DNA from: Candidatus Epulonipiscium sp.
GTDB taxonomy: Bacteria > Bacillota > Clostridia > Lachnospirales > Defluviitaleaceae
Length of the DNA stretch: 64,000 nucleotides
Direction of reading: 5' to 3'
Assembly (NCBI GenBank): GCA_012519205.1
Contig: JAAYQR010000016.1
Span: forward strand, 1-64,000
Positions 26,598-35,265 of the stretch are shown here, piece by piece (the stretch's first letter is position 1; each line of letters opens with the position of its first letter). The notes under the pieces were generated by a model, which did no database searches, had not been told where the DNA came from, and saw only the letters and a list, made by a program, of their open reading frames with translations. Both the position numbers and the translations under genes were made by a program.

Positions 26598-27464
26598 CTA
26601 TGTTTCTTTTGTATTTCTCCTCTTATATACAATCATTGATATTGAAATTAGGACTAATACAATCGATACAATTTGGGATATAGCAATCCCCGTATTTCCA
26701 ACCATCAACTGATCAACCCTAATGCCCTCAATCCAAGTTCTTCCACAGCCATAGCCTACCAAGTACAGTAAAAATAATTCTCCATCAAATTTTTTCTTTT
26801 TCCTATACCATAGTAATAAAAGACAAACACCCAAATTCCATATTGATTCATATAAAAAAGTCGGATGTACTTGTATATATTCTACCCCTTCATATGTGTA
26901 GATATTATTAAGTATATTTTCTGTAAGGGGCTGTCCCATTACGTTTTGTTTCATTAAACGCATTGCAAATAAAGAATCGGTATATCGTCCAAACACCTCT
27001 TGATTAAAGAAATTCCCCCATCTTCCTATTGCCTGTCCCAATACTAGGCTTGGGGCAGCTGTATCTGCTAATAACCCAAATGATATGTTTTTCTTCTTTG
27101 TAAATATCCATGCCACAAGAATAGAGGCTAAAATCCCTCCATAAATAGCTAGACCACCTTCTCTAAAGGCAAAAATCTCTAAAAGATTGTCCTTATAATC
27201 GTCCCAAGAAAAAATAACATAGTATAATCTCGCTCCAATAATTGCAGCAATTATACTATACATCAAAAAATCAATGTAATCATCTGGGTTTTGATTTGTT
27301 TTCTTTGCTTCTCTTAGGGCAAGTAATAATCCACTTATAACTCCTAATCCTATAAGTACTCCATATCGATATATAGGAAATCCAAAAACTCTCAGGGCCA
27401 CAGGGTCTAATTTGCTAATTTTAATCCCTAAATGTGGAAACCATACTTCCGGTGCCTTAACCAT
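26598..27464 (-). CDS. lgt: Prolipoprotein diacylglyceryl transferase Lgt
   Basis: A 288-aa integral membrane enzyme that attaches diacylglycerol to the lipobox cysteine of prolipoproteins. It has about seven membrane segments, the motif FREGGLAIYGGI near residue 100, the Lgt signature GRWGNFFNQEVFG near residue 147, and HPTFLYESIWN near residue 205. At least three lipoprotein-like proteins are encoded nearby (27555-28082, 54758-56026), though these are not functionally tied to it. Confidence 0.97.
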   Translation of the reverse strand: MVKAPEVWFPHLGIKISKLDPVALRVFGFPIYRYGVLIGLGVISGLLLALREAKKTNQNPDDYIDFLMYSIIAAIIGARLYYVIFSWDDYKDNLLEIFAFREGGLAIYGGILASILVAWIFTKKKNISFGLLADTAAPSLVLGQAIGRWGNFFNQEVFGRYTDSLFAMRLMKQNVMGQPLTENILNNIYTYEGVEYIQVHPTFLYESIWNLGVCLLLLWYRKKKKFDGELFLLYLVGYGCGRTWIEGIRVDQLMVGNTGIAISQIVSIVLVLISISMIVYKRRNTKET

Positions 27465-27554
27465 AATCTTCCCCCTTTTCTTTAGTCTACTTAATTATAG
27501 TTATTTTTTTCTAAAATGTAAAATATAATTCATGAAAAGCAAATTAAAATCATT

Positions 27555-28082
27555 TTATACAGTTGGGGTAACTCTTCTAATAATAGCTCCTAGTTCTTCT
27601 GATAGACCATTAATTGGCCTACCCTTATTTATGCCTTTTGATATGTCTATAATTCTTTCAACGATTTCCGGGGATGATGTAATGGATATATTTTTCAAGG
27701 AAGCATCCATTAAAAAAGTTTCCTTTTCAACTTTTTTCTTTATCTGATTAACTTGCTCTTCGCCGGTATTAGTCCCTAAGCTTAATCCTATTAATGCTGT
27801 ATTACCTGTTATAACTACGGTTGTTTTTTCTACTTCCGGCAATCGTGCGATTTTTTCTGCAATGCGATTTGCTCTTTGGGTATTATATTCCATGTCAAAA
27901 TAAGTATTAGTTCTTCTTTCAACTTCTTCAGGAGTATTATAAGGATTAGGATTATTAAACTCTTCTATAGAGCCTTTTGTTTTTATCATATCCTTACCAA
28001 TGTAATTTTTTATATTAGTACATCCACTTAATACTAGTACAAACATAGCTATATAATTAAAAATATATTTATTTTTAGACAT
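27555..28082 (-). CDS. YhcN/YlaJ family sporulation lipoprotein
   Basis: A 175-aa secreted lipoprotein: an N-terminal signal peptide ends in the lipobox LSGC, giving a lipidated cysteine near residue 21. The mature part carries the YhcN/YlaJ domain, seen as NRIAEKIARLPEVEKTTVVITGNTALIGL and the later repeat-like KNISITSSPEIVERI. Such proteins are found in the spore of Bacillus and in germination-related sets; the precise role is not known. The gene is divergent from the small plus-strand gene at 28307, with a shared 224-bp gap. Confidence 0.82.
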   Translation of the reverse strand: MSKNKYIFNYIAMFVLVLSGCTNIKNYIGKDMIKTKGSIEEFNNPNPYNTPEEVERRTNTYFDMEYNTQRANRIAEKIARLPEVEKTTVVITGNTALIGLSLGTNTGEEQVNQIKKKVEKETFLMDASLKNISITSSPEIVERIIDISKGINKGRPINGLSEELGAIIRRVTPTV

Positions 28083-28306
28083 ATTTCCACCTCCATCTGT
28101 AGTATTTGAAAATTCTAAGGTTTTTAAAGTAGAAAAGTATGCTCATTTCCCCATTCATTTCATCCCTTATCTATTAATAAAGCGAATAAAAACTATTATT
28201 AATAAAATACTAATAAAAAATGTTTTCTTTTTCTAAGGTTTGATTTATGATAAAATGATTTTAAAGTTCTATCTTTAATCAAAATATTAAATTAGGAGGA
28301 ATAAAT

Positions 28307-28489
28307 ATGTACACCAAAGCCAAAAAGCGTCATTACAGAGTAGCACAAAAAGAGGTGGAACAATCCCCTGCTAAAGGCATTTTTATCGAAAATAATAAAA
28401 AACAGCAATACATTCTTTTTGCTGTAGGTATGTTTGTCTTTACCTTCATACAGGGATTTATTGTAGGATATCTGGTATCAAGGGATTAA
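28307..28489 (+). CDS. Small single-pass membrane protein, unknown
   Basis: A 60-aa protein, one of only two plus-strand genes. A basic N-terminal half (KAKKRHYRVAQKEVEQ) is followed by one membrane helix (YILFAVGMFVFTFIQGFIVGYLV) and SRD. The start has TAGGAGGAATAAAT directly upstream, and a strong terminator follows two bases past the stop codon, which supports real expression. I do not recognise a family. It stands apart from ychF by the terminator and so appears to be its own unit. Confidence 0.72.
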   Translation: MYTKAKKRHYRVAQKEVEQSPAKGIFIENNKKQQYILFAVGMFVFTFIQGFIVGYLVSRD

Positions 28490-28490
28490 C

Positions 28491-28524
28491 AAAAAATGCA
28501 CAATGATTTCATTGTGCATTTTTT
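28491..28524 (+). terminator. Terminator of the small membrane protein gene
   Basis: A near-perfect inverted repeat (AAAAAATGCACAATGA / TCATTGTGCATTTTTT) with a very short loop region and a T-rich 3' arm, immediately after the stop codon. Confidence 0.88.
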
Positions 28525-28621
28525 ATAGGATTGATTAAATCAAATCCTTTGGGTATAATGTAATTTTGAATTGGTTATACGTAAAAACCTCTTTAATTGA
28601 AAATGAAAGGAAGTATTGTTT

Positions 28622-29719
28622 ATGAAGCTTGGTATTGTTGGTCTTCCTAATGTAGGAAAGAGCACATTATTTAATTCTCTTACAAAAGGAGGGGCAGAAT
28701 CGGCTAACTATCCTTTCTGCACGATCGATCCTAATGTCGGCATTGTACCCGTTCCTGATGAGAGGCTGAACCCTTTAGATGAGATGTATCATGCAGAGAA
28801 AGTAACCCCTGCAGTTATTGAATTCGTAGATATTGCAGGACTTGTAAAAGGAGCAAGTAAGGGGGAAGGATTAGGCAATAAGTTTCTATCCCATATTCGT
28901 GAGGTAGATGCTATAGTTCATGTTGTCAGATGTTTTGATGATACGAATATTATCCATGTAGAAGGTTCCATAAATCCAATCCGTGATATTGAAACCATAA
29001 ATTTGGAACTTGTTTTTTCTGACCTTGAAATCATAGAGCGCAGAATTCAAAAGACACAAAAAGCTGCTAAAGCCGATAAATCCCTTCAAAAAGAGCTAGA
29101 GATATTAGAATATCTAAAAAAAGAATTAGAAGATGGTAAATGTGCTAGGAGCATTGGTTTTGATTCTCAAGAAGAAAAGGACTTTGTGGCATCTCTTGAT
29201 CTTTTAACCTATAAACCTGTGCTATATGCAGCTAATGTAACAGAGGATGATTTAATTTCAAATGGTAAGGACAACCCTTATGTACAGACCGTCCTTGATT
29301 ATGCCAAAACAGAAAATTCTGAGGTCTTTGTTATTTGTGCAAAAATTGAAGAAGAGATAGCTGAACTAGATGATGATGAAAAGAAAGTATTTCTAGAAGA
29401 CTTAGGAATCTATGATACCGGTCTTGAAAGACTCGTTGCAGCTAGTTATAAATTATTAGGTCTTATAAGTTATTTAACTGCCGGCCCAAAAGAAGTACGA
29501 GCTTGGACGATTATTAGGGGTACAAAAGCTCCCCAAGCAGCAGGTAAAATCCATTCCGATTTTGAGAGAGGTTTTATCCGAGCAGAAATTGTATCCTATA
29601 ATGACCTAATGAAATGTGGAAATTATACAACAGCTAGGGAAAAAGGACTGGTAAGATTAGAAGGTAAAGAATATATAGTTCAAGATGGCGATATTATATT
29701 ATTTCGTTTTAATGTATAA
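28622..29719 (+). CDS. ychF: Redox-regulated ATPase YchF (Obg-like)
   Basis: A 365-aa P-loop protein: [15 protein letters not shown] at the N-terminus, the switch region [32 protein letters not shown] near residue 68, a coiled-coil insertion, and the C-terminal TGS-like region with [11 protein letters not shown] and [12 protein letters not shown]. YchF/OLA1 proteins prefer ATP over GTP and associate with ribosomes. ATG at 28622 is used, with AAAGGAAG 8 nt upstream; a TTG two codons earlier is too close to that site. Confidence 0.97.
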   Translation: MKLGIVGLPNVGKSTLFNSLTKGGAESANYPFCTIDPNVGIVPVPDERLNPLDEMYHAEKVTPAVIEFVDIAGLVKGASKGEGLGNKFLSHIREVDAIVHVVRCFDDTNIIHVEGSINPIRDIETINLELVFSDLEIIERRIQKTQKAAKADKSLQKELEILEYLKKELEDGKCARSIGFDSQEEKDFVASLDLLTYKPVLYAANVTEDDLISNGKDNPYVQTVLDYAKTENSEVFVICAKIEEEIAELDDDEKKVFLEDLGIYDTGLERLVAASYKLLGLISYLTAGPKEVRAWTIIRGTKAPQAAGKIHSDFERGFIRAEIVSYNDLMKCGNYTTAREKGLVRLEGKEYIVQDGDIILFRFNV

Positions 29720-29746
29720 AAACAGGGGCAATAATGCCCCTGTTTT
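29719..29746. terminator. Bidirectional terminator between convergent ychF and ytfJ
   Basis: A 12-bp stem (AAAACAGGGGCA / TGCCCCTGTTTT, loop ATAA) fills the gap between two convergent genes and touches both stop codons. U-tracts arise in both directions. Confidence 0.9.
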
Positions 29747-30146
29747 ATTCTATTTCATCCATAACTTCTTTATATTCTCCCCCATCATCTTTACTCTTCT
29801 TATTTCCAAAATTAAATTTAGATAAAACCCCTGGAATCATATCGATGAGTTTATTAACACTATCTTGACTCTTAACATTAATAAGTTGGGTCGAGCCATC
29901 CTTTATTAGCAAAATAGCACTAGGAGTTATCTTAGCCCCTAATCCTCCCATTCCTGAATCCTTGTTTTCTCCCTTTTCCGTTTTACCCCCTGATGCTCCA
30001 GCTCCAACTCCAAAACTTACATCAACTAGCGGAATAATCATAGCATCCTCTACCTTCATAGGTTCTCCCACAACTGTTTTTGTTGATACAAAGTTTTCTA
30101 ATTGTCCAAAAAGAGCTTCAAAGTTATTCTTCAAGTTCGATTCCAT
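29745..30146 (-). CDS. ytfJ: GerW family spore protein YtfJ
   Basis: A 133-aa protein with the GerW/YtfJ domain: VVGEPMKVEDAMIIPLVDVSFGVGAGASGG (given here only as the region of residues 25-55), a linker rich in Gly, and GLGAKITPSAILLIKDG near residue 80. YtfJ homologues are made in sporulation and are needed for normal germination in some species. It overlaps the end of the DUF2953 gene by 23 bp, so the two are a translationally coupled pair, an arrangement common in spore-forming Firmicutes. Confidence 0.87.
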   Translation of the reverse strand: MESNLKNNFEALFGQLENFVSTKTVVGEPMKVEDAMIIPLVDVSFGVGAGASGGKTEKGENKDSGMGGLGAKITPSAILLIKDGSTQLINVKSQDSVNKLIDMIPGVLSKFNFGNKKSKDDGGEYKEVMDEIE

Positions 30147-30996
30147 TATTATCTTCCTTTCGTTTTCTAAGGTATAGTTTTATAATATTCTTTATAGGTT
30201 TTTTAAGTAGGTACACTATAATATGCCCTATGATTACGCCTATTGAAAACTTCCCTTTACCTTTTATCTCTCCTATGAATATTTCCTTATCAAAATTTCC
30301 TTTAATATGTACACTGTTTCCAAAATACGGCTTTATTATTCCTATTAAGCCTAAAGTATATCCCGTATGGGAAGGGTCCTTGAAACCAAATTCCGCATGC
30401 AGATAAAAATCACGGGGCATAATATGAAGAATTAAATTCTTAATCAATTCATAAGTATGCGAAACAACCTCCTTTTTATGGGGATAGTCCATTAATTCTT
30501 TTATACCAAAACTATCTTTTTCCTCCACCTGCTCTTTTGCCTCTTCTATTGTATCTTCCTTAAATGCTTTAGCCGACTCATTTATTTTTTTGATAGGCTT
30601 TGCAATCTTTTTATGCTGAATCCTTCTAGTTTCTTTTTTTATGCCCTCTTTTTTTTCGCAATTTTCCTTGCTTTTATCTTTAGTTTTAGCATCTGATTCT
30701 TCGTCTACCTTAACAACATCCTTTATGGTATCTTTTTTTATTAAAGTTTTTCCAAATAAACGGAAAAGTTTTTTTGTCATCTTAGATTCTTTTACTACAT
30801 AATGATAATACATTAGATTGATAAACCATGTTATTTTCAAGTCTACATCTGTATCTTTACTTCCTAAAATATGAATAGAGTATCTAACAGGAACAAACAA
30901 AATAATCAGTACTCCAAGGAGCAGTATCCCCAATACAATACCTAGTATAATTCCTATATATTTTAAAATAGATAGTAAAATCAACCATATTGACAT
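30124..30996 (-). CDS. DUF2953 domain protein
   Basis: A 290-aa membrane-associated protein. An N-terminal hydrophobic segment (residues about 2-33, ILLGVLIILFVPVRYSI) is followed by a lysine- and glutamate-rich low-complexity linker (about residues 90-155) and a C-terminal DUF2953 part (HAEFGFKDPSHTGYTLGLIGI). Its function is unknown, but it is regularly encoded beside ytfJ in spore formers, which points to a sporulation role. This link is inference from gene neighbourhood. Confidence 0.78.
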   Translation of the reverse strand: MSIWLILLSILKYIGIILGIVLGILLLGVLIILFVPVRYSIHILGSKDTDVDLKITWFINLMYYHYVVKESKMTKKLFRLFGKTLIKKDTIKDVVKVDEESDAKTKDKSKENCEKKEGIKKETRRIQHKKIAKPIKKINESAKAFKEDTIEEAKEQVEEKDSFGIKELMDYPHKKEVVSHTYELIKNLILHIMPRDFYLHAEFGFKDPSHTGYTLGLIGIIKPYFGNSVHIKGNFDKEIFIGEIKGKGKFSIGVIIGHIIVYLLKKPIKNIIKLYLRKRKEDNNGIELEE

Positions 30997-31006
30997 TCAA
31001 ATGCTC

Positions 31007-31318
31007 CTAATCTAATGCAAAAAATTCTCTAATCTTTAAAGGGTCCTTATACTCCTTATAAACACAAGCCATAATTTGCCTTGTTAATTCAAAAGCTTCG
31101 TCCCTACTGCTGGCAATGCCAATAATCTTATACTTTTCCTTAGAATAGATGTCTTTGATCATTTCCCTACTGCTTAATATCTCCATAAGATGATGGGGTT
31201 TATCCCCGACACAAAGACAATAAATATTCTTTAGGGGGAGATTATTTGCAATGGTTTTAAGGATTTTATCCTTATTCTTTATCGTTTCCCCAATATAACA
31301 CCTTTTAGCAATAATCAT
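31007..31318 (-). CDS. Unrecognised 103-aa protein
   Basis: I do not recognise this gene. It encodes a soluble mixed alpha/beta protein with three cysteines (CYIG near the start, CLCVG near residue 35, MACVYKEY near residue 85) and a basic, charged central part. ATG at 31318 is chosen because AGAGGA lies 6 nt upstream; an ATG two codons earlier would touch that site. It ends 10 bp before the DUF2953 gene begins, so it likely heads the DUF2953-ytfJ operon. Confidence 0.6.
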   Translation of the reverse strand: MIIAKRCYIGETIKNKDKILKTIANNLPLKNIYCLCVGDKPHHLMEILSSREMIKDIYSKEKYKIIGIASSRDEAFELTRQIMACVYKEYKDPLKIREFFALD

Positions 31319-31400
31319 ACGCATTCCTCTTTCATTTGGGTAAACAGCTTATTTATATTAATCTTTGACCAATTCAAAATACATTATAACAAAAATAAAA

Positions 31401-31429
31401 AATAAAGTCACGATATTCGTGACTTTATT
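31401..31429 (-). terminator. Terminator of the 56-aa gene
   Basis: A 13-bp perfect stem (AATAAAGTCACGA / TCGTGACTTTATT, loop TAT) followed on the minus strand by a T-rich tract. The stop codon of the 56-aa gene lies inside the stem. Confidence 0.85.
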
Positions 31430-31595
31430 GCAAAGCTGCCTCTAATTTAGGTATATGTTCCCTAGGAAACAATCTTAAAAGCTGCATATATTGTTCTTGA
31501 TTTAATCCCTGTGTAGATACATATATGTCAATCTTTTGTTCTACATCACCTTTTTGGAAACGTTGTTTCAACTGTTCAAACTGTTGTAGGTCCAT
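31425..31595 (-). CDS. Small 56-aa conserved-looking hypothetical protein
   Basis: Read directly from the minus strand: a 56-aa, Gln-rich helical protein that starts MDLQQFEQLKQRFQKGD and ends LPKLEAALQ-like residues (HIPKLEAALQ). AGGAG lies about 10 nt before the ATG, and the stop codon is built into a strong terminator. The tight fit of start site, frame and terminator supports a real gene. I know of no function; its helical repeats do not match a family that I can name with confidence. Confidence 0.6.
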   Translation of the reverse strand: MDLQQFEQLKQRFQKGDVEQKIDIYVSTQGLNQEQYMQLLRLFPREHIPKLEAALQ

Positions 31596-31701
31596 GTGGA
31601 ATACACTCCTTTAATAGATTTTCTCTCTTAGTATATACCACAATAAATAATCTATTCTATCGTATAATAAACAACTAATCTTTAAAATAAGCTCCTATAA
31701 A

Positions 31702-32133
31702 CTAATCTGAAATAAAGTAAACCCCTAATAAAACTAGTACTGTTCCAAATATCTTACCCATACTCAATTTTTGATTTCTTAAAATAATAAAATCCATATA
31801 AAGGCTGCTTAAAATTTGTGCAGCAACTATCATGGTTAAGGTTATTGTCATTCCCAGCTTGGGTATAGCCTTGGTTACAAAATAAATTATAAATGCCCCA
31901 AATATCCCACCAATAAGATATTGTAGCTTAACATTAAATATTTTGGTATATTCCCTTAAGGTTCCACCGGTTATATTTATGAGAAGCATCACTATTAATC
32001 CCACCAACAAACTATGTAAACTTGCTATTTTAGGATTTACAGCCTTTCCTAATTGTGCATTAATATCCGCTTCTAAAGTAGTGAATATTCCTGCTGCTAT
32101 GGCTAATATATATGGTATAATCTCATGAATCAT
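31702..32133 (-). CDS. DMT superfamily transporter, YdcZ/DUF606 type
   Basis: A 143-aa membrane protein with about five hydrophobic segments and the DUF606 pattern: FTTLEADINAQLGKAV near residue 18, LLVGLIVMLLINITGG, YLIGGIFGAFIIYFVTKAIPKLGM, and the C-terminal KLSMGKIFGTVLVLLGVYF. These are half-size members of the drug/metabolite transporter group and act as dimers; the substrate is unknown. It stands alone upstream of the 56-aa gene. Confidence 0.78.
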   Translation of the reverse strand: MIHEIIPYILAIAAGIFTTLEADINAQLGKAVNPKIASLHSLLVGLIVMLLINITGGTLREYTKIFNVKLQYLIGGIFGAFIIYFVTKAIPKLGMTITLTMIVAAQILSSLYMDFIILRNQKLSMGKIFGTVLVLLGVYFISD

Positions 32134-32226
32134 CGTTAATCACCCCATATTCCTTACTTATGGGATTATATTAAATAAAATGCGTAATTATTACTAATCA
32201 CTTAATAATATATATGAACAAAGAAA

Positions 32227-32249
32227 AACACCCACCAAAAGTGAATGTT
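32227..32249 (-). terminator. rnpB terminator
   Basis: On the minus strand AACATTCAC and GTGGGTGTT pair over 9 bp (two G-U pairs) with a 5-nt loop, followed by TTTTT, about 14 nt past the RNase P RNA. Confidence 0.7.
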
Positions 32250-32262
32250 TAATATATGTAAA

Positions 32263-32618
32263 TGAGCAAATCTATAAGCCGAGTTCTGTATTAGACGGTC
32301 ATCTATCTAGGCATATAGTTACCTATACACTCAAGCAACCTACCATGGAACGGGACGGGCAGCCCCATATGTTCTTTTATGTGGTTTTGCTCCAGGTGGG
32401 GTTTACATAGCCTCCCAAGTCGCCATGGGAGCGGTGAGCTCTTACTTCACCTTTCCATCCTTACTGCCTTATCAAAGATAAGGCTAGCGGTTTATTTCTG
32501 TTGCACTTTCCTTAGAGTCGCCTCCACTGGGGGTTACCCAGCACCCTGCCCTTTGGAGCTCGGACTTTCCTCAAGTACGACCTCACGGTGCTGTACTTGC
32601 GACCATCTGACTTACTCA
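32263..32618 (-). ncRNA. rnpB: RNase P RNA, bacterial type A
   Basis: The minus strand carries the conserved blocks of RNase P RNA: GAGGAAAGTCCGAGCTCC near 32572, the CAGGGTGCTGGGTAACCCCC region, GGAAAGTGCAACAGAAA, GGTGAAGTAAGAGCTCACCG, and AAACCCCACCTGGAGCAA. The ends (TGAGTAAGTC and GATTTGCTCA) pair to close helix P1. The RNA cleaves the 5' leader from tRNA precursors together with RnpA. Length of about 356 nt and the presence of all major helices fit type A, which most Clostridia have. The exact ends are good to a few bases. Confidence 0.96.
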
Positions 32619-32641
32619 TTTTTTATTAAATTTGTCCTATT

Positions 32642-32670
32642 ATATTATCATGATTACTTATGCTAGTCAA
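32642..32670 (-). promoter_or_regulatory. rnpB promoter
   Basis: On the minus strand TTGACT (32670-32665), 17 nt, then TAATAT (32647-32642), placed about 20 nt before the RNA 5' end. Confidence 0.7.
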
Positions 32671-32682
32671 ATACAATTTCTT

Positions 32683-34356
32683 CTAGTGAAAGCAACTTCC
32701 TCCAATAAATTCTCGTATAATAGAGTTTTGTGGTACCACTTCACTGCTTACCCCTAAGAAGTAATCTAAAAATTTAAACAACCGTTTTGCCTCCGAGTAA
32801 TATTTGGATTTAGGATCTACCTTAAAAAGGAGAGGTTCTGCATATTGCTTTAATACTGCCAGTTCGTAGATTAGGGCTGAGTTAAACATAACATCCGCTT
32901 CTTCCTGATAAGGAAAGATATTTTTTTCTTCCCCTCTCCTAACAGAAGGCCACAGTTCCATAGTTCTTTCTGCATTAGTTCCACGATATTGATTATCCCT
33001 TATCATTCTTCTAAGAAGTCTAGTATCTGTCGTAGGAATTCTATTATGATCGTCCACATTCAACTGTGTTAAGGCGCTTATATAAATTTTAAACTTATTT
33101 TCTCTCGGGACATCCGCAGTTAGTTTTTCGTTAAGACCATGAATCCCTTCTATAATCAAAACATCGTTAACATCCATTTTAATCTTTCTACCTTTGTATT
33201 CTCTTTTCCCCGTCTTAAAATTAAAGGAAGGAATGCTAACGATTTCTCCATTTAGAAGGCTTGTTAGGTTTTCGTTAAAAAGCTTAACATCTATAGCCTC
33301 TAAAGCTTCAAAATCATACTCTCCATTTTCATCCCTTGGGGTATACTCCCTGTCCACAAAGTAATCGTCTATGGAAATAGCATGTGGACTCATACCATTT
33401 ACTCTTAACTGGATAGAGAGCCTTTGGGCGAAAGTAGTTTTACCGGATGAGGAGGGTCCTGCTATTAAAATCACTCCTATTGAGTCTCTTTTTTCTGCAA
33501 TCATATCGGCAATATGGGCAATTTTCTTTTCGTGGAGGGCTTCCGAAATCCTAATTAGTCCTCCTATTCCCTGTTCTGCTATCACATCATTTAATGCTCC
33601 AACGGTATCAACCCTCATAATCCTTCCCCAGGCTTTGTATTCCATGAAAACTTGGAATAATTTCGATAAAGGTTCATATTCTGAAAGCTTTTCCGGGGTT
33701 TTTATAGTTGGGAACTGTAGTATAAATCCAGGGGTATGGTTAATGAGTCTGAATATTTTTAGATACCCAGTACTAGGGACCATGTATCCATAAAAGTAAT
33801 TTTTAAGTTCCCCTAATTGGTATAAGTTTACCATGGAAGACCTTCTGTATTTAAATAAATTTCTTTTATCATCCATACCGTTTTGCTCGAAAATTGTCAT
33901 TGCCTGTTCTAGGGGAATGGACATTTTTTCGAAAGGAATATCTTGTTCTGCTATTTTCTTCATTTTATCTTCTATTTGGCCTAGTAATTCTTCAGATAAA
34001 TTATCCATCCCCAGCAATTCGCAATAAAATCCATCTCCCATGGAATGGTGAATTATAACATTTTCATCCTTAAGTACCTGTCTTGCAGCATAGATTAATA
34101 GAAATGATAAACTCCTTTGATAAATTCTCATTCCATCTATAGTAGTTAAATCAATGAATTCGATATTACAGTCTTTGGTAATTTGGCTTCTTAATTCTTT
34201 AATTCTATTATCTATTTTTGCAGCAACAATTGTAGATTCATAATTATCTTGCATTTCCTTTGCAATTTCTTCTAACTTGATTCCCTTTTCATAATCTTTA
34301 GTTTCTCCATTTGGAAAGGTAATTCTAACTTTTGTTTGTTCACCGGTTAATTTCAT
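32683..34356 (-). CDS. TGS domain nucleoside (uridine-type) kinase
   Basis: A 557-aa fusion. Residues about 8-65 form a TGS domain (VRITFPNGETKDYEKG), followed by a region like the second domain of threonyl-tRNA synthetase (HHSMGDGFYCELL), and a C-terminal uridine kinase/phosphoribulokinase domain with the P-loop GPSSSGKTTFAQRL near residue 298, the DDYFVDRE motif, and LIIEGIHGLN. Such fusions are common in Clostridia and are annotated as nucleoside kinases; the role of the TGS part is unknown. The enzyme likely phosphorylates uridine/cytidine. It is a single gene beside rnpB. Confidence 0.88.
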   Translation of the reverse strand: MKLTGEQTKVRITFPNGETKDYEKGIKLEEIAKEMQDNYESTIVAAKIDNRIKELRSQITKDCNIEFIDLTTIDGMRIYQRSLSFLLIYAARQVLKDENVIIHHSMGDGFYCELLGMDNLSEELLGQIEDKMKKIAEQDIPFEKMSIPLEQAMTIFEQNGMDDKRNLFKYRRSSMVNLYQLGELKNYFYGYMVPSTGYLKIFRLINHTPGFILQFPTIKTPEKLSEYEPLSKLFQVFMEYKAWGRIMRVDTVGALNDVIAEQGIGGLIRISEALHEKKIAHIADMIAEKRDSIGVILIAGPSSSGKTTFAQRLSIQLRVNGMSPHAISIDDYFVDREYTPRDENGEYDFEALEAIDVKLFNENLTSLLNGEIVSIPSFNFKTGKREYKGRKIKMDVNDVLIIEGIHGLNEKLTADVPRENKFKIYISALTQLNVDDHNRIPTTDTRLLRRMIRDNQYRGTNAERTMELWPSVRRGEEKNIFPYQEEADVMFNSALIYELAVLKQYAEPLLFKVDPKSKYYSEAKRLFKFLDYFLGVSSEVVPQNSIIREFIGGSCFH

Positions 34357-34449
34357 AATCCTTTTCCTCCCATTATTTTAGATACTACTTCTATTGCAGA
34401 TTAATCAGATATGGAAATCTACCCTAGGATAATCCTAATAGGATGCCTC

Positions 34450-35265
34450 TTATATGACCTTGAAGGGGTCCCCATTGATTTGGGAAGTCTTAATATTTAA
34501 TCCTGAATGTTCGTTTTGAAGCTTTTTTAAATATTGTTTAATAACGGGTACAATTATATTTTCCGTTCCATAATGTCCAGCGTCAATAAGCGTAATTCCC
34601 ATTTCTAATGCCTGTTGCGCCTCGTGGTATTTGATATCTCCTGTTATAAACAAATCTGCTTTTTTATTTACAGCATCCTTTAGATATGACATACCACTTC
34701 CGGTAGTTATTGCAACCTTACTTATTATACTACTTTCATTCCCTACTAATTTTATGTTTGAAAGGCCCAACTTATTTTTAACAAGTTCACCATATTCCTT
34801 TAATGTAGAGGTTCTTTTTAAAGTTCCTATTCTCCCCATACCCTGTATATATTCTTCATTGGAACTATGCAAATGATTTTCTGATAAAACCGACAGGTTC
34901 TCTAATTCAAGGATTTTGGCCAATGTATCATTGGTTCCTCCAAATGCACTATCTAAGTTGGTATGGGCCGAATATATCCCAATATTATTTTGAATTAACT
35001 TGTATATACTTCTACCTAAAGCCATATCCTTTCTAATAGATTTTATAGGTTTAAAAATAAGTGGATGATGGGTAATGATTAAATCCGCTTTTACTTTGAT
35101 TGCCTCATCAATAACTTCCGGTATGGCATCGAGGGCTATCAAAATCGTATGAATTTCTGCTTCCATATCTCCAATTATTAGCCCTACATTATCCCATTCT
35201 TCTGCCAAACCATCGGGAGCTAATTTATTTAATTCTTTAATAATAATATTGCATTTTATAGACAT
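34450..35265 (-). CDS. Nif3-like dinuclear metal centre protein (YqfO)
   Basis: A 271-aa NIF3 family protein. Typical motifs are LAEEWDNVGLIIGD near residue 20, ITHHPLIFKPIKSI near residue 65, YSAHTNLD near residue 97, GDIKYHEAQQALE and DAGHYGTE near the C-terminus; the His/Asp/Glu residues bind two metal ions. It lacks the long middle insertion of Bacillus YqfO. Function is unsettled (GTP cyclohydrolase-like activity has been described for some members). It overlaps trmK by 10 bp, as is usual for this pair. Confidence 0.93.
   Translation of the reverse strand: MSIKCNIIIKELNKLAPDGLAEEWDNVGLIIGDMEAEIHTILIALDAIPEVIDEAIKVKADLIITHHPLIFKPIKSIRKDMALGRSIYKLIQNNIGIYSAHTNLDSAFGGTNDTLAKILELENLSVLSENHLHSSNEEYIQGMGRIGTLKRTSTLKEYGELVKNKLGLSNIKLVGNESSIISKVAITTGSGMSYLKDAVNKKADLFITGDIKYHEAQQALEMGITLIDAGHYGTENIIVPVIKQYLKKLQNEHSGLNIKTSQINGDPFKVI

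Noticed and set aside
32379-32666. A 95-aa plus-strand open frame
   Set aside because: It lies antisense across the RNase P RNA, whose structure explains the region.
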